Translations under genes and position numbers: made by a program
The notes under the pieces: generated by a model
The model's database searches: none
Seen by the model: the letters and a program-made list of their open reading frames with translations, nothing else
Told to the model about the DNA's origin: nothing
Assembly: GCF_009932355.1 (NCBI RefSeq)
Contig: NZ_LEKU01000021.1
Location: 1 to 49,989, forward strand
From: Riemerella anatipestifer_E
GTDB lineage: Bacteria > Bacteroidota > Bacteroidia > Flavobacteriales > Weeksellaceae
Reading direction: 5' to 3'
DNA: 49,989 nt
Shown: positions 35,469-43,838 of the stretch, one piece after another
Numbering within the stretch: the stretch's first letter is position 1
How the letters are laid out: each line of letters begins with the position of its first letter

Positions 35469-36512
35469 CTATCTAAAACCACCTGTTCTAAAACCTCCCC
35501 CTGATCTCATACCACCTCCTGAGCTACCAGAACCAAAACCGCCACTTCTATTGGAACCTCCGCCCCAGCCAGAATTGTTTCTAAATCCATCGTTTCTTGG
35601 TATAGATTGTGTACGAGGTGTCATTCCTCTGTCCTGATAATTATAGTTCGGCTCAGATCTTCTCAATGTTCTTGTTTGAGGCATTGAGTAGCCATTATTA
35701 CTGTTATTACGGTTAATCCTGTTATCTCCTCTTCCAAAGCCTGAGTCTCTAAATCCGCCAAAGTTTCTTCCTGAATTACTATTGCTATTTGGATTTCTAT
35801 AAATTGGATTATTGAATCCTCCGTTATTATATCTAGTAATACTGTCTACACCACTTCTTCTATAATTGTACTGACGAGGAGCTACTCCCCAATAAGGATT
35901 CCCCCATGCTCCGTAGCCACCCCAATATGGGTTGCCCCAACCTGTTCCCCAGTAAGGATTCCAACCAAACCTTCCACCCCAATAAGGATTTCCCCAACCC
36001 CATCTGTTCCAACCTGACCCCCAGCCCATGCCGAAGCCCATATTCCAACCCCAGCCTGAACTCCAACCAAAGCCCATATTCCAGCTATTCCAACCGCCAA
36101 AACCTCCCCAATAAGGATCCCAGCCAAAGCCTGTTCCCCAGAAAGGCGTATTCCAACCCCAGCCAGTATAGCGTCTTTCAACTCCTGCAAAGGCACCCCA
36201 ATCTGAATCGGATTGTACAGGAGTATCCGTCCATTCTTGATATTTGTTATTTTGATTTTGCTGTAATTGTCTAGAGTTTTCTACCACTCTATAATCATTA
36301 CTATAGTCGTAGTAATCTCCTACATTATTACGGTCATTCACAACTACCCCTTCCGGAATTACATCTTTACTTGGATCATAATAAACACCATCAGTCTCTG
36401 TATAACCTCCCATTTGTGCTCCACAAGAGGTCAACAAAAAACTAACAGAAGTGGCTAATGCTAGTCTAACAGCCCATTTTCTTTTTAAGAAATTATAATC
36501 TATTTTTTTCAT
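35469..36512 (-). CDS. Trp/Gly-rich lipoprotein, hypothetical
   Basis: No family recognised. A lipoprotein signal ends in LLTSC with Cys30. An Asp/Tyr/Asn-rich part (31-100) is followed by a low-complexity stretch (about 116-210) with about 21 Trp, built from degenerate units such as GNPYWGG, GWNPYWG and GWGW. The tail (about 235-347) is Gly/Ser/Arg/Asn-rich and ends GFRTGGFR. Aromatic-glycine repeats of this kind may bind glycan or stack in an adhesive, extracellular layer, but no function is known. It precedes the FadL-like porin. The composition also creates long spurious frames on both strands. Confidence 0.82.
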   Translation of the reverse strand: MKKIDYNFLKRKWAVRLALATSVSFLLTSCGAQMGGYTETDGVYYDPSKDVIPEGVVVNDRNNVGDYYDYSNDYRVVENSRQLQQNQNNKYQEWTDTPVQSDSDWGAFAGVERRYTGWGWNTPFWGTGFGWDPYWGGFGGWNSWNMGFGWSSGWGWNMGFGMGWGSGWNRWGWGNPYWGGRFGWNPYWGTGWGNPYWGGYGAWGNPYWGVAPRQYNYRRSGVDSITRYNNGGFNNPIYRNPNSNSNSGRNFGGFRDSGFGRGDNRINRNNSNNGYSMPQTRTLRRSEPNYNYQDRGMTPRTQSIPRNDGFRNNSGWGGGSNRSGGFGSGSSGGGMRSGGGFRTGGFR

Positions 36513-36675
36513 AATCTTATGTAGGTTTTATTTATCTTTGTGCTTGAATTGAGGTGGATATAGCTAAAACTATACCAAAAAAATCTCTCAAATTACAAAT
36601 CATAACTTAGGTGTTATTTAACCATTTAACTAGATACACCTACAAAATTATAAAATAAAAGTTAAAAGTAAATTT

Positions 36676-38151
36676 ATGGCAAAATTAACATCAAGAAGCG
36701 AGGACTATAGCAAATGGTATAATGAGTTGGTAGTAAAGGCTGATTTAGCCGAAAACTCAGGTGTAAGAGGCTGTATGGTAATTAAACCCTATGGCTATGC
36801 TATTTGGGAAAAAATGCGTGACGAACTAGATAAAAAGTTTAAAGAAACTGGTCACGAAAATGCTTACTTCCCTATTTTTGTTCCTAAAAGTCTTTTTGAA
36901 GCGGAGGAAAAAAATGCAGAAGGTTTTGCCAAAGAATGTGCTGTAGTAACCCACTACCGTCTAAAAACAGACCCCGAAAATCCACAAAAACTTATGGTGG
37001 ATCCTGAGGCCAAATTAGAAGAAGAACTTATTGTAAGACCTACTTCTGAGGCTATTATTTGGAATACTTATAAAAACTGGGTACAATCTTACAGAGATTT
37101 ACCTATCCTCATCAACCAATGGGCTAATGTGGTAAGATGGGAGATGAGAACAAGACTTTTCCTAAGAACTGCCGAATTTTTATGGCAAGAAGGACATACA
37201 GCTCACGCTACAAAAGAAGAAGCTATTGCAGAAACAGAGCAAATGCTAAATATTTATGCTGATTTTGCTGAAAATTTTATGGCTGTACCTGTGGTAAGAG
37301 GAATAAAGTCTCCTAGTGAAAGATTTGCAGGTGCAGAAGAAACTTACTGTATCGAAGCTCTTATGCAAGACGGAAAAGCTTTACAAGCAGGAACTTCTCA
37401 CTTTTTGGGTCAAAACTTTGCTAAAGCATTTGATGTTAAATTCACTAATAAGGAAGGCAAAATAGAGTATGCTTGGGCAACTTCTTGGGGCGTTTCAACA
37501 AGGCTTATGGGTGCTTTAATCATGTCTCACTCTGATGACAACGGTCTAGTACTTCCACCATCTTTAGCACCTATACAAGTAGTTATTGTACCTATATTTA
37601 AAGGCGAAGAACAGCTTAAACAAATAGATGAAGTAGCCTACGAACTACAATCTAAACTAAAAGCCTTAGGCATTTCTGTAAAATATGATAATAGAGACAC
37701 CCAAAAGCCAGGTTGGAAGTTCGCAGAATATGAGATGAAAGGTGTCCCTGTAAGAATAGCAATAGGAGCAAGAGATTTAGAAAATAAAACAGTAGAAATA
37801 GCTAGAAGAGATACCCTTTCTAAAGAAGTTAAACCTTTAGATAATATAGAAATTTATATCCAAGAACTTTTAGAAGAAATCCAAAAGGCCATTTATAACA
37901 AGGCTCTTAAATTTAGAGACGAAAACATCACTAAAGTTGATTCTTACGAAGAATTTAAAGAAGTTTTAGAAACCAAAGGAGGCTTTATTTTAGCACACTG
38001 GGACGGAACGGAAGAAGAAGAAGAAAGAATAAAAGAAGAAACTAAAGCTACTATCCGTTGCATTCCTCTAGAGGGAGAAAAAGAAGAGGGCGTTTCTATG
38101 ATTTCAGGAAAACCATCTAAACAAAGAGTGCTTTTTGCTAAAGCCTACTAA
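36676..38151 (+). CDS. proS: Prolyl-tRNA synthetase, eukaryote/archaeal type
   Basis: Class II synthetase charging tRNA-Pro. Motif 2 (RWEMRTRLFLRTAEFLWQEG, about 155-174) and the absence of the bacterial editing insertion place it in the compact ProRS type of archaea and eukaryotes, which also occurs in Bacteroidota. The anticodon-binding domain (about 290-400) and the C-terminal zinc-like domain ending in KQRVLFAKAY follow. Length 491. No TAnnTTTG was found upstream; an inverted repeat TAGGTGT/ACACCTA (36608-36614 with 36636-36642) is present in the leader region. It is 27 bases before the DUF937-like gene. Confidence 0.96.
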   Translation: MAKLTSRSEDYSKWYNELVVKADLAENSGVRGCMVIKPYGYAIWEKMRDELDKKFKETGHENAYFPIFVPKSLFEAEEKNAEGFAKECAVVTHYRLKTDPENPQKLMVDPEAKLEEELIVRPTSEAIIWNTYKNWVQSYRDLPILINQWANVVRWEMRTRLFLRTAEFLWQEGHTAHATKEEAIAETEQMLNIYADFAENFMAVPVVRGIKSPSERFAGAEETYCIEALMQDGKALQAGTSHFLGQNFAKAFDVKFTNKEGKIEYAWATSWGVSTRLMGALIMSHSDDNGLVLPPSLAPIQVVIVPIFKGEEQLKQIDEVAYELQSKLKALGISVKYDNRDTQKPGWKFAEYEMKGVPVRIAIGARDLENKTVEIARRDTLSKEVKPLDNIEIYIQELLEEIQKAIYNKALKFRDENITKVDSYEEFKEVLETKGGFILAHWDGTEEEEERIKEETKATIRCIPLEGEKEEGVSMISGKPSKQRVLFAKAY

Positions 38152-38178
38152 TTATTAACCTATTAAAAATTTAAAATT

Positions 38179-39252
38179 ATGTCAATCAATATCATAGAAC
38201 TTATTAAAGGGCAATTCGGACACGGCGTTACCAGCCAACTTGCCTCTCAATTAGGCGAAAAAGAAGAAGCTGTCTCTAAGGCTACCAATGCACTTATCCC
38301 AATTGTATTAGGTGGAATTATATCTCAGTCCGACAAATCGTCTCTTTTACAAGAAATTACACAATTAGCTGATACCAGCATTTTATCTAAACTAAGCCAG
38401 GAAAGCTCTTTTGCTAATGAACTTCTTAGCAAAGTACTAACGATGGTCTTTGGAGATAAAATAAAAAGTATCACTTCTGGAATTTCCTCTTTTGCAGGGA
38501 TTAAAGAATCTTCTGCCGATGCTCTTTTAGGATTTACCTCACTAACTTCTTTAGCAACCATAGGAAGATATGCAAAAGACCAAAATTTAGACAGTAATGG
38601 ACTTGAAACTCTTTTAAATAAAGAGAAAACTAATATATCTAATCTTGTTCCTGTAGGTTTCTCATTAGGTGCTATAGGACTTGGAAATCTAGAAAACAAA
38701 ACAGAAGAGGCTAAAGCTACCTTAACTGAAAATATTCAAGATAAAGTTTCGGACATTAAAGATGGATTTTCTGAAAAGTTAGATGAGTCTAAAGAAAAAC
38801 TTGCACAGTTTAAAGACAATACTTCCGAAAAGTTATCTGAAACTTCAGATATAATTAAAGATAAGGTTTCAGACTTGAAAGAAGATTTATCTGAAAAGTT
38901 AGATGAGTCTAAAGAAAAACTTGCACAGTTTAAAGACAATGCTTCCGAAAAGTTATCTGAAGCTTCGGATTCAATTAAAAAAGGTTTTTCTGATTTCAAA
39001 GAAAGTGCTTCTAACAAGTTGGATAACTTAAAAGAAAAGGTAGAAGAAAAAACAAGCGAAGACGTTAAAGAAATTTCTGTATGGAAATGGCTTCTCCCAC
39101 TAATACTTCTAATACTTATGGGATGGTTTGTTTGGAAACAAATTAACAAAAGTAACCAAGAGGCAGCTACTAGAGAAGTCCCTGTTGAAAAAATAGACTC
39201 TATAAATAATGCTAACACTCAGCAAAATATAGATTCTGTAAACTCAAAATAA
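38179..39252 (+). CDS. DUF937-like membrane protein with duplicated coiled coil
   Basis: Function unknown. The N-terminal 170 residues resemble the DUF937 fold: helical, with LIKGQFGHGVTSQLASQLG and repeated short helices. A coiled-coil region (about 175-290) holds two tandem 40-residue units (SEKLDESKEKLAQFKDN, SEKLSE), plus a partial third, reminiscent of YtxH or late-embryogenesis-like repeats. A single transmembrane segment (302-319, WKWLLPLILLILMGWFVW) leads to a Ser/Asn-rich tail. The units are exact 120-base repeats (38741-38860, 38861-38980). Gene follows proS and ends before a bidirectional terminator. Confidence 0.85.
   Translation: MSINIIELIKGQFGHGVTSQLASQLGEKEEAVSKATNALIPIVLGGIISQSDKSSLLQEITQLADTSILSKLSQESSFANELLSKVLTMVFGDKIKSITSGISSFAGIKESSADALLGFTSLTSLATIGRYAKDQNLDSNGLETLLNKEKTNISNLVPVGFSLGAIGLGNLENKTEEAKATLTENIQDKVSDIKDGFSEKLDESKEKLAQFKDNTSEKLSETSDIIKDKVSDLKEDLSEKLDESKEKLAQFKDNASEKLSEASDSIKKGFSDFKESASNKLDNLKEKVEEKTSEDVKEISVWKWLLPLILLILMGWFVWKQINKSNQEAATREVPVEKIDSINNANTQQNIDSVNSK
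38741..38980 (+). repeat. Two 120-bp tandem units inside the DUF937-like gene
   Basis: Copies 38741-38860 and 38861-38980 differ at 14 of 120 positions by my count, with a completely identical stretch of about 50 bases. They encode 40-residue coiled-coil units in frame. A diverged partial third unit follows. Confidence 0.9.
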
Positions 39253-39258
39253 ATCTAA

Positions 39259-39292
39259 AAAAGCCGTTTCAAAATTGATTGAAGCGGCTTTT
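39259..39292. terminator. Bidirectional terminator between the DUF937-like gene and rpe
   Basis: AAAAGCCGTTTCAA (39259-39272) pairs with TTGAAGCGGCTTTT (39279-39292) with one G-T pair and a six-base loop. It closes both convergent transcripts. Confidence 0.9.
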
Positions 39293-39314
39293 CATTTTAA
39301 ACTAAAACTACTCC

Positions 39315-39965
39315 TTAACTTTTAAGAAGTTCTATTACGCTTTCTGGATTTTCTGCAGAGAAAATTGCATTTCCTGCAACAAGAACATCAGCGCCTGCCT
39401 CAAACAGCTTAGAAGCATTGTCTGTATTTACTCCGCCATCTATTTGGATTAAAGCTGTAGCATTTTGGTCTAAAATTAAATCTTTAGTTTGCTTTATTTT
39501 TTTGTAGGTGTTTTCTATAAATTTCTGTCCACCAAACCCAGGATTAACACTCATCAACAATACTAAATCTACCTCCCCTATAATATCCTCTAATACACTT
39601 ACAGGTGTAGATGGATTAAGCACCACTCCTGCTTTAGCTCCCTTACTTTGTATCAGTTTAATTGTTCGATGTAGATGAGTACACGCCTCGTAATGCACCG
39701 AAACCAAATCGGCTCCGTTATCAATAAATTCTTCCACATATTTCTCTGGCTCTACAATCATAAGATGCACATCTACAAACTTTTTAGCGTGTTCCTTTAT
39801 CGTTTTCATTACAGGGAAACCGAAAGATATATTAGGCACAAACCTACCATCCATCACATCTACATGAAACCAATCGGCTTGGCTACGGTTAAGCATTTCT
39901 ATATCTCTTTGGAGATTACCAAAGTCGGCGGAAAGTAAAGATGGAGCAATTAGTTTTGTTTTCAT
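39315..39965 (-). CDS. rpe: Ribulose-phosphate 3-epimerase
   Basis: Interconverts ribulose 5-phosphate and xylulose 5-phosphate in the pentose phosphate pathway. The TIM barrel shows the family start APSLLSADFGNL, the metal-binding His in WFHVDVMDGRFVPN and VDVHLMI, and the phosphate loop VNPGFGGQKF (about 140) with the C-terminal GGVN. Length 216 is standard. It is probably monocistronic or ends the rpoD read-through. Confidence 0.96.
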   Translation of the reverse strand: MKTKLIAPSLLSADFGNLQRDIEMLNRSQADWFHVDVMDGRFVPNISFGFPVMKTIKEHAKKFVDVHLMIVEPEKYVEEFIDNGADLVSVHYEACTHLHRTIKLIQSKGAKAGVVLNPSTPVSVLEDIIGEVDLVLLMSVNPGFGGQKFIENTYKKIKQTKDLILDQNATALIQIDGGVNTDNASKLFEAGADVLVAGNAIFSAENPESVIELLKS

Positions 39966-40009
39966 TTCTAAATTTTAAAATTAATTGGTATTTAATTATT
40001 TATAATAAA

Positions 40010-40042
40010 AAAAGGATAACGCTAACAATGCATTATCCTTTT
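40010..40042 (-). terminator. Terminator of rpoD
   Basis: AAAAGGATAA (40010-40019) pairs with TTATCCTTTT (40033-40042); T tract on the minus strand. Confidence 0.88.
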
Positions 40043-40049
40043 ATAGTTT

Positions 40050-40916
40050 TTATTTTCCTAAATAAGACTTCAAAATCTTACTTCTTGAGTTGTGTTTTAA
40101 CCTTTTGATAGCCTTTTCTTTAATCTGACGAACACGCTCTCTCGTAAGGTCAAAAGTTTCGCCTATTTCCTCCAAAGTCATAGGGTGTTTGCCATTAAGC
40201 CCGAAGTAAAGCCTTACTAAATCTGCTTCTCTAGGTGTAAGTGTTTGTAACGCTCTTTCAATCTCTATTTGTAAAGATTCTAGCATCAACTCTTTGTCTG
40301 GGCTAGGAGATTCCCCTGAACGAAGAACATCATAAAGGTTAGAGTCTTCTCCTTCTACTAGCGGAGCGTCCATAGAAAGGTGTCTTCCGCTGTTTTTCAT
40401 AGACTCCTTAATATCCTCCTCACTCATATCTAGAACCTCTGCCAACTCCTCTGGGGAAGGCGGTCTTTCATTCTCTTGCTCTAAGTGAGCGTATGCTTTA
40501 TTAATTTTATTGATTGACCCAATCTTATTCAACGGTAAACGAACAATTCTAGACTGTTCCGCTAAAGCCTGTAAGATAGACTGTCTAATCCACCACACTG
40601 CATAGGATATAAATTTGAAACCTCTCGTTTCATCGTACCTCTTAGCAGCTTTCATCAATCCTAAATTACCTTCGTTGATTAAATCTGGTAATGATAAGCC
40701 TTGATTTTGATATTGTTTAGACACAGAAACTACGAAACGAAGGTTAGCTTTGATAAGCTTTTCTAGAGCTACCTTATCTCCAGCACGAATCTTTTGTGCC
40801 AGTTCCACTTCCTCATCTGCAGTAATTAGGTCTACTTTACCTATTTCCTGCAAATATTTATCTAATGATGCCGTTTCCCTATTGGTAACCTGCTTGGTAA
40901 TTTTAAGTTGTCTCAT
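40050..40916 (-). CDS. rpoD: Primary sigma-70 factor, short Bacteroidota type
   Basis: RNA polymerase sigma factor for housekeeping genes. It starts directly with region 1.2 (TASLDKYLQEIGKV), then region 2 with the -7-contacting helix (YAVWWIRQSI, about 107-116), region 3 (DAPL, region 3.2 finger) and region 4 with the helix-turn-helix LTRERVRQIKEKAIKRL. Region 1.1 and the non-conserved insert of E. coli sigma-70 are absent, as is known for Bacteroidota. This sigma is expected to read the TAnnTTTG boxes seen throughout the window. It lies 100 bases from the GPx gene, with its own leader. Confidence 0.96.
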   Translation of the reverse strand: MRQLKITKQVTNRETASLDKYLQEIGKVDLITADEEVELAQKIRAGDKVALEKLIKANLRFVVSVSKQYQNQGLSLPDLINEGNLGLMKAAKRYDETRGFKFISYAVWWIRQSILQALAEQSRIVRLPLNKIGSINKINKAYAHLEQENERPPSPEELAEVLDMSEEDIKESMKNSGRHLSMDAPLVEGEDSNLYDVLRSGESPSPDKELMLESLQIEIERALQTLTPREADLVRLYFGLNGKHPMTLEEIGETFDLTRERVRQIKEKAIKRLKHNSRSKILKSYLGK

Positions 40917-41016
40917 AATATTTTTTGCTCAAAAAAAGAGTTACGGTATAGTGTACGACCATACCACTAAAAAGGTTACACTAAAAATGAAAAAAGTTTT
41001 CAGTTTTTCTTTTTAT

Positions 41017-41583
41017 TTATTTTAAATGTTTCGTAATCGCTTCGCTATCAGGCTTAGTAGTACTTAGATAGCTTTCTATTATTTTCCCGTTTTCGTCTAG
41101 AAGAAATTTGGTAAAATTCCAAAGTATGGTAGTATCTTTAACTCCGTTTAATTCCTTTTTAGTAAGAAACTGAAAAATAGGCACTATATCTTCTCCTTTC
41201 ACAGAAACCTTAGCTGCCATAGGGAAAGTTACTCCATAGTTCACTTGACAAAAAGTTTTAATCTCGGTATTAGTCCCTGGCTCTTGCCCTCCAAAGTTAT
41301 TAGCAGGGAAGCCTACTACCACTAGCCTATCTTTATATTTTTGATAGAGCTTTTCCAAGGCTTCATACTGAGGTGTAAAACCACACTCAGAAGCTGTATT
41401 TACAATAAGTATTTTTTTGCCTTTGAAATCCGCAAAATTAATTTCTCCACCATCTAGACTTTCCACTTTATAATCGTAGATACTTTTAGGAAACTTAGAA
41501 GTGTCTAGTTGTACCTCATTTTTTTTGCTAGAACATTGCACTAAAGCAAGTGCGGAAAGTATGAATATAAAGAGCTTTTTCAT
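41017..41583 (-). CDS. Glutathione peroxidase-family lipoprotein
   Basis: Thiol peroxidase of the GPx family, here exported: a lipoprotein signal ends in LVQC (Cys17). The catalytic Cys is in NTASECGFTPQY, followed by FPANNFGGQEPG (Gln) and WNFTKFL (Trp, Asn), the usual tetrad. Electrons are probably from thioredoxin-like proteins rather than glutathione, as common for Cys-type GPx. It is the last gene of the nine-gene minus-strand run, six bases after the previous gene. Confidence 0.9.
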   Translation of the reverse strand: MKKLFIFILSALALVQCSSKKNEVQLDTSKFPKSIYDYKVESLDGGEINFADFKGKKILIVNTASECGFTPQYEALEKLYQKYKDRLVVVGFPANNFGGQEPGTNTEIKTFCQVNYGVTFPMAAKVSVKGEDIVPIFQFLTKKELNGVKDTTILWNFTKFLLDENGKIIESYLSTTKPDSEAITKHLK

Positions 41584-41589
41584 TATATC

Positions 41590-42258
41590 TTATTTTATTT
41601 TAAAGGTATTGTCAGGAAATGCCTTATTAACTTCTATTTTATTGAATAACATCACATAATCTCCTTCTTTTTTAGGAGTAGAAGCCTCTATTCTAAAAGG
41701 CATTGTAAGCCCATTTACCTTTTTAAAGTCTGAATATAAAAGCGTTTCTCCTTTCTTCACCTCTTTAAGAAGCATATGGTTTTCAGTATCAAAATAATAC
41801 AGAGTTTTATTTACATTTTTAGTAAGCTCTACCTTATAGCACAATCTTTCCCCTACTTTATCCTTACCCAAAATCACAGCTGTGAATCCTTTAGCTTCAA
41901 AATCAATAAAATCTGTATCAAAACTTTCAGGTTGGTAGCTCTCAAATTCCTGTAACTTATTGTTAGCATAGTTCATTGCATAGCCTTTTTTACCATCATA
42001 AGCCTCTATAACACTCTCTTTATTATTGATAATGATAGATGTTTTGGTAAGGTTAGGACGCTGCTGATAGATTTTAATAGGATACTCTTCCTGTATTCCC
42101 AGAACCACTTTACCTTGTAACATTATGGAATTTAGCAACTTCCATTTGGTAAGTCCTCCTGTCAGTTCTATATTTTTGTCTATAATTTCTTTAGCTGTTT
42201 GCGTATAAAAAACCTGTGCTAAAGCTAATAATACAACTAATGCTATCTTTTTTATCAT
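41590..42258 (-). CDS. LolA/outer-membrane lipoprotein-sorting-like protein
   Basis: Exported protein with a signal peptide (1-19, ending FYTQ). The rest shows the LolA-LolB-like pattern of long beta strands with a basket: residues YDGKKGYAMNY, EAKGFTAVILG, YKVELTKN and YYFDTENHMLLKEV. It resembles the DUF4292/outer-membrane lipoprotein carrier-like group in flavobacteria; no family-defining site is visible. 17 bases after kdsB and six before GPx, so co-expressed. Confidence 0.72.
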   Translation of the reverse strand: MIKKIALVVLLALAQVFYTQTAKEIIDKNIELTGGLTKWKLLNSIMLQGKVVLGIQEEYPIKIYQQRPNLTKTSIIINNKESVIEAYDGKKGYAMNYANNKLQEFESYQPESFDTDFIDFEAKGFTAVILGKDKVGERLCYKVELTKNVNKTLYYFDTENHMLLKEVKKGETLLYSDFKKVNGLTMPFRIEASTPKKEGDYVMLFNKIEVNKAFPDNTFKIK

Positions 42259-42275
42259 TATTTTCTTTTTTAATA

Positions 42276-43010
42276 TTAAAGTCTAAGCAACTGCTTCGCC
42301 TTTTCTAAATCTTCTGGAACATCTATGCCAACACCAACGAAATCGGTTTCTATCATTTTTATTTTCATGCCATATTCCAAATACCTGATGCACTCTATTT
42401 TTTCTGCTATTTCGAGAGGCTTCATCGGTAAACTAGAAAACTCTAGCAACGCTTCCCTTCTAAAAGCATAAACGCCTATATGTTTAAAATATTGCAAATC
42501 ATCTGTTTTCTCTCTAGGAAAAGGAATAACGGAGCGACTGAAATAAAGAGCAAAACCATTATTATCCGTAATTACTTTTACATTATTAGGATTTTCTATA
42601 TCGTCCCACTGTTCTAGTTTTATTTTAAGCGAAGCCAAAGAAATACTCTTATCCTTATCTTCATCAAAAACTGAAATCAATTGTTTTAGAGGTTCTTTTT
42701 TAAGAAACGGCTCATCACCTTGCACATTTACAACAATATCACATTCAATATCTTTTACGGCTTCGGCTATTCTATCACTTCCTGTTTCGTGTACACCCGT
42801 CATTACTGCCTTTCCACCGTTTTCCTTAATTTCATTAAAAATAACCTCGGAGTCCGTTGCTACAAAAACTTCGTCAAAAAGCCCTGTTTCCACCACATTT
42901 TGATAAGTTGTAGAAATAACAGTTTTATCTCCCAACAATTCCATTAGCTTGCCAGGAAATCTACTTGCTTGATAACGAGCAGGAATTACAGCAATTATTT
43001 TTTGTTTCAT
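42276..43010 (-). CDS. kdsB: 3-deoxy-manno-octulosonate cytidylyltransferase (KdsB)
   Basis: Activates Kdo to CMP-Kdo for lipopolysaccharide core. The nucleotide-binding start AVIPARYQASRFPGK (8-22), VATDSEV, GDEPF (99-103) and FSRSVIPFPR are family motifs. Length 244. With lpxK elsewhere in the window it confirms a lipid A/Kdo-type outer membrane. It lies ten bases after the SH3-domain gene. Confidence 0.96.
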   Translation of the reverse strand: MKQKIIAVIPARYQASRFPGKLMELLGDKTVISTTYQNVVETGLFDEVFVATDSEVIFNEIKENGGKAVMTGVHETGSDRIAEAVKDIECDIVVNVQGDEPFLKKEPLKQLISVFDEDKDKSISLASLKIKLEQWDDIENPNNVKVITDNNGFALYFSRSVIPFPREKTDDLQYFKHIGVYAFRREALLEFSSLPMKPLEIAEKIECIRYLEYGMKIKMIETDFVGVGIDVPEDLEKAKQLLRL

Positions 43011-43020
43011 TCTTTTTTAT

Positions 43021-43824
43021 TTATAATTGAGAAACATTTCCGTCTTTGAAAAGATAGATTTTTTTGGATTTTTTAATGTGCTCTTTATCCTTCTCATCTT
43101 TTTCCATCTCTTCAGTTTTCATGATAATCTTACCTTTAATTCCGCCCTTATCTTTTGGAAAAACATACTCTTCTGAATGATAAAAAACATCAGCATCAGC
43201 AACGGACATCAGCACTGGTAACGCCACCATTTTATCCCCATTTAATAGTATATACTGCTCATAGCTCGGAATGCCACACGCCTCGCCAGAAACACTCGCC
43301 AACAGAATATCTGACACTCCATCTAACCCTTTGTTTCCTTGCCATTTAAAGGCTACCGAAGTCAAACTTTCTGTCCCTACATTAAATGAAACTTTTTGTA
43401 CACTTTGTTTATCTTTCAGCATCACAACCTCTAGTTTAACCTCATCTTTCTCCGTAGCAGAGGCTCCAAAAAGAAAATCATAGCCATCTCTAGACCTGTA
43501 TCCTAAACTTAAATTAGCTCCCCAGATATGCCCAGATTTGGGTTCGCCTTCTTTTGTGTAATTTATTCTGTACCAACTTGCAGAACGTTTGCCTAAAGAC
43601 AATACTTGCTCTGTCTTTTGGAGAATTTTCACTACCTGCCCTATATCTAAACTATCTACCTTAAGCGATTGTAAGTTAGGTTCAGCTCTTACATTGGTCT
43701 TATCTATCAAAACTTTTTGGTTGCTATTTTCTTCAAACATAAATACCCACTGCCCTTCTTGAGCAAGAAGAAAAGAACTTATACTAAAGAAAACCAGTAA
43801 GAATAACCTAGAAAAGCTTTTCAT
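43021..43824 (-). CDS. Exported SH3-domain protein, hypothetical
   Basis: Signal peptide (1-21, ending LLAQ) then an SH3-like (SH3b) domain of about 70 residues: KTNVRAEPNLQSLKVD, DIGQVVKILQKT, WYRINYTKEGEPKSGHIWGANL. The remaining 160 residues are beta-rich and end in a Lys/Glu-rich tail (KEHIKKSKKIYLFKDG). SH3b domains often bind peptidoglycan or surface peptides; the role here is unknown. Located between an aminotransferase (14-base gap) and kdsB. Confidence 0.78.
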   Translation of the reverse strand: MKSFSRLFLLVFFSISSFLLAQEGQWVFMFEENSNQKVLIDKTNVRAEPNLQSLKVDSLDIGQVVKILQKTEQVLSLGKRSASWYRINYTKEGEPKSGHIWGANLSLGYRSRDGYDFLFGASATEKDEVKLEVVMLKDKQSVQKVSFNVGTESLTSVAFKWQGNKGLDGVSDILLASVSGEACGIPSYEQYILLNGDKMVALPVLMSVADADVFYHSEEYVFPKDKGGIKGKIIMKTEEMEKDEKDKEHIKKSKKIYLFKDGNVSQL

Positions 43825-43838
43825 TATTTGAATGTATA

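Noticed and set aside
35882..36274. Long overlapping frames on both strands across the Trp/Gly-rich region
   Set aside because: By-products of low-complexity codons in the lipoprotein gene; no promoter or domain support.
38741..38980. Tandem 120-bp repeats taken as a CRISPR-like array
   Set aside because: Only two in-frame copies within a coding gene, with no spacers; they encode a 40-residue coiled-coil unit.
38736..39218. 160-codon antisense frame opposite the coiled-coil region
   Set aside because: Shadow of the repeat composition; the sense frame has domain, anchor and terminator support.
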